A DNA stretch of 64,000 nt from Vicinamibacterales bacterium. Lineage in GTDB: Bacteria; Acidobacteriota; Vicinamibacteria; Vicinamibacterales; 2-12-FULL-66-21. Under the pieces are notes generated by a model. The model saw only the letters and a list, made by a program, of their open reading frames with translations, made no database searches and was not told where the DNA came from. Position numbers and translations under genes: made by a program. Where the stretch lies: contig DASXLB010000042.1 of NCBI GenBank assembly GCA_036496585.1, positions 1-64,000 of the forward strand, given 5' to 3'. Shown piece after piece: positions 61,028-64,000 of this stretch; positions within the stretch are counted from its first letter, which is position 1; the number at the start of each line of letters is the position of its first letter.

Positions 61028-61474
61028 ATGACACTCGTCGATCGCATCGCCAGAGACATGCCCGAGGCGATGAAGGCGCGCGACCAGGTGAAGCTCTCTA
61101 CTCTGCGCATGCTGAAGGCGGCCCTGATGAATGGCGAGGTGGCGAAGGCACGGCCGCTGGAGGAGGCCGAGGCTCAGCAGGTGCTGGCGTCGCTGGTCAA
61201 ACAGCGTCGCGACTCGATCGAACAGTTCCGAAATGCCGGGCGAACGGACCTCGTCGACAAGGAGAGCGCCGAGCTGGCCATCCTCGAGCAGTACGCGCCG
61301 CCGGCGGTCACGGCGGCGGCACTCGAAGAGGCGGTGGACGCCGCCATACGGGAAACGGGGGCGACCACCGCCAAGGACATGGGCCGTGTGATGAAAGCGG
61401 TGATGAGTTCGCTGGCCGGCCAGTCCGTCGATGGCAAGACGGTGAACGAACTGGTGCGTAGAAAACTTGGCTGA
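61028..61474 (+). CDS. yqeY: GatB/YqeY domain-containing protein
   Basis: A 148-residue member of the YqeY family, related to the tRNA-binding tail domain of GatB. The sequence shows LVDRIARDMPEAMKARDQVK, LRMLKAALMNGEVAKAR, VKQRRDSIEQFRNAGRTDLV, EQYAPPAVTAAALEEAVDAAI and the C-terminal MKAVMSSLAGQSVDGKTVN, all typical. Its function is not established; a role in tRNA-dependent amidation has been suggested for the family. AAAGGA upstream of the ATG at 61028 is a good ribosome binding site. A terminator follows. Confidence 0.92.
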   Translation: MTLVDRIARDMPEAMKARDQVKLSTLRMLKAALMNGEVAKARPLEEAEAQQVLASLVKQRRDSIEQFRNAGRTDLVDKESAELAILEQYAPPAVTAAALEEAVDAAIRETGATTAKDMGRVMKAVMSSLAGQSVDGKTVNELVRRKLG

Positions 61475-61554
61475 GCCCTCCAAACTTTTTCTGTGTGCCG
61501 CCGTCTAAACAGAGTGAAAGGCAACGCACAAGCCTCTCATCCATCCTCCATGGG

Positions 61555-61583
61555 GCCCCCGCCTAATCAGCGGGGGCTTTTTT
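61555..61583 (+). terminator. intrinsic terminator after yqeY
   Basis: GCCCCCGC and GCGGGGGC form a perfect 8-bp GC-rich stem with a 7-nt loop (CTAATCA), immediately followed by six T residues. It is the clearest Rho-independent terminator in the window, about 80 bp after the yqeY stop. Confidence 0.92.
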
Positions 61584-61642
61584 CGTTCACCTCCGGGCCG
61601 CGGTGTGCCGCCGTCTCGCCGACGGACGGCCTGATGTTTGCG

Positions 61643-61651
61643 TGGTACGAT
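61643..61651 (+). promoter_or_regulatory. putative extended -10 promoter element (TGGTACGAT)
   Basis: TGG-TACGAT ends 20 bp before the ATG at 61672 and lies just after the terminator, where the rhomboid gene needs its own promoter. Predicted leader about 14 nt. The same type of element is seen before the tRNA gene and at 45556. Confidence 0.45.
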
Positions 61652-61671
61652 ACGCATCTGAGCCGCACGTA

Positions 61672-62427
61672 ATGCCGCCGCGAAATCCCCGCCTCTCATC
61701 CATCGCGTACTCGTTCGGTCCAGGACCAATGACCCCTGCGGTGAAGGCGCTGCTGTACGCCAACATCGCCGTCTACGTCGTGTCGCTGTTCGTCCCGGCC
61801 GTGGTCGGCTGGTTGGGCTTGGTCCCCAGGCTCGTCGTCGAAAACCGGTTCGTCTGGCAGCCGGTGACCTACATGTTCGTGCACGCGCGCGCGCCGACCC
61901 ACATCCTGTTCAACATGCTCATCCTCTGGATGTTCGGTGTGGAGCTGGAGCGGATGTGGCGCACGCGGTTCTTCCTGAAGTTCTACGCGATCACCGGCAT
62001 CGGCGCGGGGCTGCTGTCCGTGCTCGTCTCGCTGCTGCCGTTTGCCGCCACGCGCGCGACCTACGACGCGGACATCATCGGCGCGTCGGGCGCGCTCTAC
62101 GGCCTGCTGCTGGCGTTCGCGCTCTACTACCCCAACCGGCCGATCCTGATGTTCTTTTTCTTTCCGGTACCGGCCAAGTATTTCGTGGCGATCCTGGGAG
62201 CCATCGCCTTCATCACGTCGCTCGAGAGCAGCAGCGGCGTGGCCGCGACCACGCATCTCGGCGGACTCCTGGTCGCCTATGTCTACCTGCAGGGCGGGCG
62301 CGGCGGTCTGACGGCTGAAATCAAGTACCGCTATCTGAAGTGGAAGATGAACCGGCTGCGCCGCAAGTTCGACGTCTATTCGGGGGGCCGCCGCGATCGC
62401 CCCGATTGGGATCGCCACGTCCACTGA
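61672..62427 (+). CDS. rhomboid-family intramembrane protein
   Basis: A 251-residue polytopic membrane protein of the rhomboid family with about six helices. The catalytic motif is GASGALYG with Ser139, and the His of the dyad is His195 in TTHLGGLLVAY. The conserved HILFNML (His77, Asn81) shapes the oxyanion site, and WMFGVELERMWRTRFFLKFY is the L1 loop (WR-like) region. All residues needed for intramembrane serine protease activity are present. Substrates are unknown. The ATG at 61672 is preferred; it lies downstream of the putative promoter. The C-terminal tail is basic and cytoplasmic. Confidence 0.9.
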   Translation: MPPRNPRLSSIAYSFGPGPMTPAVKALLYANIAVYVVSLFVPAVVGWLGLVPRLVVENRFVWQPVTYMFVHARAPTHILFNMLILWMFGVELERMWRTRFFLKFYAITGIGAGLLSVLVSLLPFAATRATYDADIIGASGALYGLLLAFALYYPNRPILMFFFFPVPAKYFVAILGAIAFITSLESSSGVAATTHLGGLLVAYVYLQGGRGGLTAEIKYRYLKWKMNRLRRKFDVYSGGRRDRPDWDRHVH

Positions 62428-62459
62428 GCAGGCACGTGGCGCGCGACGCGATCGCCCGT

Positions 62460-62822
62460 CTACTTTTGATGAAAGTAGTGATCGGTGTGGTCGAGCCAGT
62501 CGCGGCGGATCGGCGCGAACAGATCCAGTTCGAAGGTATCGTCGAGCGCCTCGGCCTGGTGCTCGACCCATGACGGGATGTGCAGGACCTCGCCTTCGCG
62601 GACGGTGATTTCCTCGCCGTTGATGAGGAACTTCAGCGCCCCCTGCAGGACATAGGTCATCTGCTCGCTCTCGTGATTGTGCATCGGTACGATCGCCCCC
62701 TTCTTCAGGTAGATCTGGGCGACCATTTCGCGGTCGCCGGTGACGATCTTGCGGGAGATCATCTCGGTGACCTTCTCCAGCGCGAGTTCGTCCCAGCGAT
62801 ACAGGCTGACGGATGGCGGCAT
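62460..62822 (-). CDS. small cupin-domain protein
   Basis: A 120-residue single-domain cupin. Cupin motif 1 is PMHNHESEQMTYVLQGALKF, holding two His and a Glu for metal; motif 2 is GEVLHIPSWVEHQAEALDD with the third His. Single-domain cupins of this form bind a metal and serve as sensors, isomerases or dioxygenases; the specific role is unknown. AGGGGA lies upstream of the ATG at 62822. It is divergent from the E1 gene and converges on the rhomboid gene. Confidence 0.85.
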   Translation of the reverse strand: MPPSVSLYRWDELALEKVTEMISRKIVTGDREMVAQIYLKKGAIVPMHNHESEQMTYVLQGALKFLINGEEITVREGEVLHIPSWVEHQAEALDDTFELDLFAPIRRDWLDHTDHYFHQK

Positions 62823-62847
62823 GAGTTCCCCTGTGGAATGGCGGGAA

Positions 62848-62857
62848 ATTATATAAT
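62848..62857. promoter_or_regulatory. palindromic, putatively bidirectional -10 element (ATTATATAAT)
   Basis: The 10-bp perfect palindrome contains TATAAT on both strands (plus 62852-62857, minus 62853-62848). It lies between the divergent cupin and E1 genes. The plus transcript would begin about 2 nt before the ATG at 62866, that is nearly leaderless; the minus one about 19 nt before the cupin ATG. No convincing -35 boxes are seen. Confidence 0.55.
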
Positions 62858-62865
62858 GGCGGCGC

Positions 62866-64000
62866 ATGAAGGCGACGGCAGTACGTGCGGCAAAGGACAC
62901 GGCGGCGCGTAGCTACGCGGGTCTGTCGGCAGCCGATCTACTGCGGGCCTACCGCACGATGGTCACGTCGCGGAAGCTGGACGACAAGGAGATTCAGCTC
63001 AAGAACCAGAGCCTGATCTTCTTCCAGATCAGCGGCGCCGGACACGAAGCGGTGCTCACCGCGGCCGGCATGGTGCTCCGGCCCGGCTACGACTGGTTCC
63101 ACCCGTACTATCGCGACCGCGCGCTGTGTCTCGCGCTCGGTGTCACGCCGCTCGAGATGCTGCTCGCCGCGGTCGGCGCGAAAGACGATCCGGCGTCCGG
63201 AGGGCGGCAGATGCCGTCGCACTGGGGCCACCGCGCGCTCAACATCGTGTCGCAGTCGAGCCCCACCGGTACGCAGGCGCTGCACGCGATTGGCACCGCG
63301 GAAGCCGGCCGTCTCTACGAACACCTCGTCGACATTCCGGAACGGGAATCGCGCTTCCATGCCGACGAGGTCACCTATCTCTCGATCGGCGAAGGAACCA
63401 CCAGCGAAGGGGAGTTCTGGGAGTCGCTCAACTCGGCCTGCACCCTGAGGCTGCCGGTCGTGTATCTCGTTGAAGACAACGGCTACGCGATCTCGGTCCC
63501 CGTCGAAGTGAATACGCCGGGCGGCGACATTTCCAGACTGGTGTCGTCGTTTCCGGGCCTCCTGGTGCAGAGCATCGACGGCACCGACTTCCTCGACAGC
63601 TACAAGGCGATGCGCAGCGCCGTCGACTACGCGCGCGCCCGCAACGGGCCGGCGCTTGTCCACGCGAAGGTGACGCGTCCCTACTCGCACTCGCTCTCGG
63701 ACGACGAGAAGCTGTACAAGCCCGCCGAGGAGCGGGCGGCTGAGGCCAAGCGGGACCCGATTGCGCGGCTTGCCAGTTTCCTCGTCGCCGAAGAGATCGC
63801 CAGCGAATCCGAACTCAAGGCGCTCGTCGGCGACGTCGAACAGGAGATCAATCTCGCCGTCGAGGCCGCGAAGACGGCCGAAAAGCCCGCCCGCAACACG
63901 GTCTCGCTCTACGTCTACTCTCCCGACGTCGACCCGGCCTCGGCCGCGTTCAGCACCGAGCCGAATCCCGAGGGCAAACCCGACACGATGGTGGCCGCCA
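62866..64000 (+). CDS. 2-oxoacid dehydrogenase E1 component, probable alpha-beta fusion (partial)
   Basis: Open from the ATG at 62866 to the right edge (378 residues). Residues about 20-330 match the TPP-dependent E1 alpha subunit of branched-chain 2-oxoacid or pyruvate dehydrogenase: SADLLRAYRTMVTSRKLDD, ISGAGHEAVLTAAG, DWFHPYYRDRALCLALGVT, and the TPP motif from GEGTTSEGEFW to VEDNGYAISVPVEV. The frame passes the normal E1 alpha end and continues PNPEGKPDTMVAA, which resembles the linker and the start of a beta subunit, so a fused alpha-beta E1 is likely. It would decarboxylate a 2-oxoacid and pass the acyl group to an E2. It is divergent from the cupin gene. Confidence 0.85.
   Translation, partial: MKATAVRAAKDTAARSYAGLSAADLLRAYRTMVTSRKLDDKEIQLKNQSLIFFQISGAGHEAVLTAAGMVLRPGYDWFHPYYRDRALCLALGVTPLEMLLAAVGAKDDPASGGRQMPSHWGHRALNIVSQSSPTGTQALHAIGTAEAGRLYEHLVDIPERESRFHADEVTYLSIGEGTTSEGEFWESLNSACTLRLPVVYLVEDNGYAISVPVEVNTPGGDISRLVSSFPGLLVQSIDGTDFLDSYKAMRSAVDYARARNGPALVHAKVTRPYSHSLSDDEKLYKPAEERAAEAKRDPIARLASFLVAEEIASESELKALVGDVEQEINLAVEAAKTAEKPARNTVSLYVYSPDVDPASAAFSTEPNPEGKPDTMVAA

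Overview
The window is high-GC bacterial chromosomal DNA with densely packed genes, many overlapping at start and stop codons. The most economical reading is an Acidobacteriota genome, perhaps class Vicinamibacteria. This is inferred from gene content: a diderm-style division cluster with a DAP-type MurE, a PASTA-tailed FtsI, a TIGR03960-like B12/radical SAM protein, and a large glycan locus rich in GT-C membrane enzymes. No marker that fixes the taxon (such as 16S rRNA) is present.

Left part (1-6.2 kb): the 3' end of the housekeeping sigma factor gene rpoD, a CmoB-like methyltransferase, a tRNA with anticodon CAU, a coiled-coil/zinc-ribbon protein, a GNAT acetyltransferase, pgeF and acpS with overlapping divergent start codons, a small orphan protein, and a 581-residue radical SAM protein.

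Cell wall and division cluster (6.7-23.3 kb, minus strand): in transcription order mraZ, rsmH, ftsL, ftsI, murE, murF, mraY, [about 220 bp gap between ftsW and murD lies later in this order], murD, ftsW, murG, murC, ftsQ, ftsA, ftsZ. murB and ddl are absent from their usual places. The cluster starts from a near-consensus promoter whose start site is covered by three GTGGA boxes, the expected MraZ operator. Between ftsW and murD there is a small inverted-repeat element, and after ftsZ a 19-bp tandem repeat.

Glycan locus (24.4-61.0 kb, plus strand except one gene): a YchF-like NTPase gene is followed by a very long series of surface-glycan genes. It holds at least ten glycosyltransferases: GT4, GT9, polyprenol-phosphate-type GT2, and five GT-C membrane enzymes. 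It also has a sugar aminotransferase, an NAD-dependent sugar epimerase/dehydratase, an SGNH plus MBOAT O-acetylation pair, a Wzx-like flippase, three radical SAM enzymes (one B12-binding type), a secreted beta-helix protein with two CBM6 modules, and a methyltransferase/GNAT/polysaccharide deacetylase trio. Together these could make activated and lipid-linked sugars, decorate them, flip them and process the product outside the cell. The final polymer cannot be named from sequence.

Right end (61.0-64 kb): yqeY with a clear intrinsic terminator, a rhomboid-family membrane protein, a small cupin, and, divergent from the cupin, the start of a 2-oxoacid dehydrogenase E1 that appears to be an alpha-beta fusion and runs off the edge.
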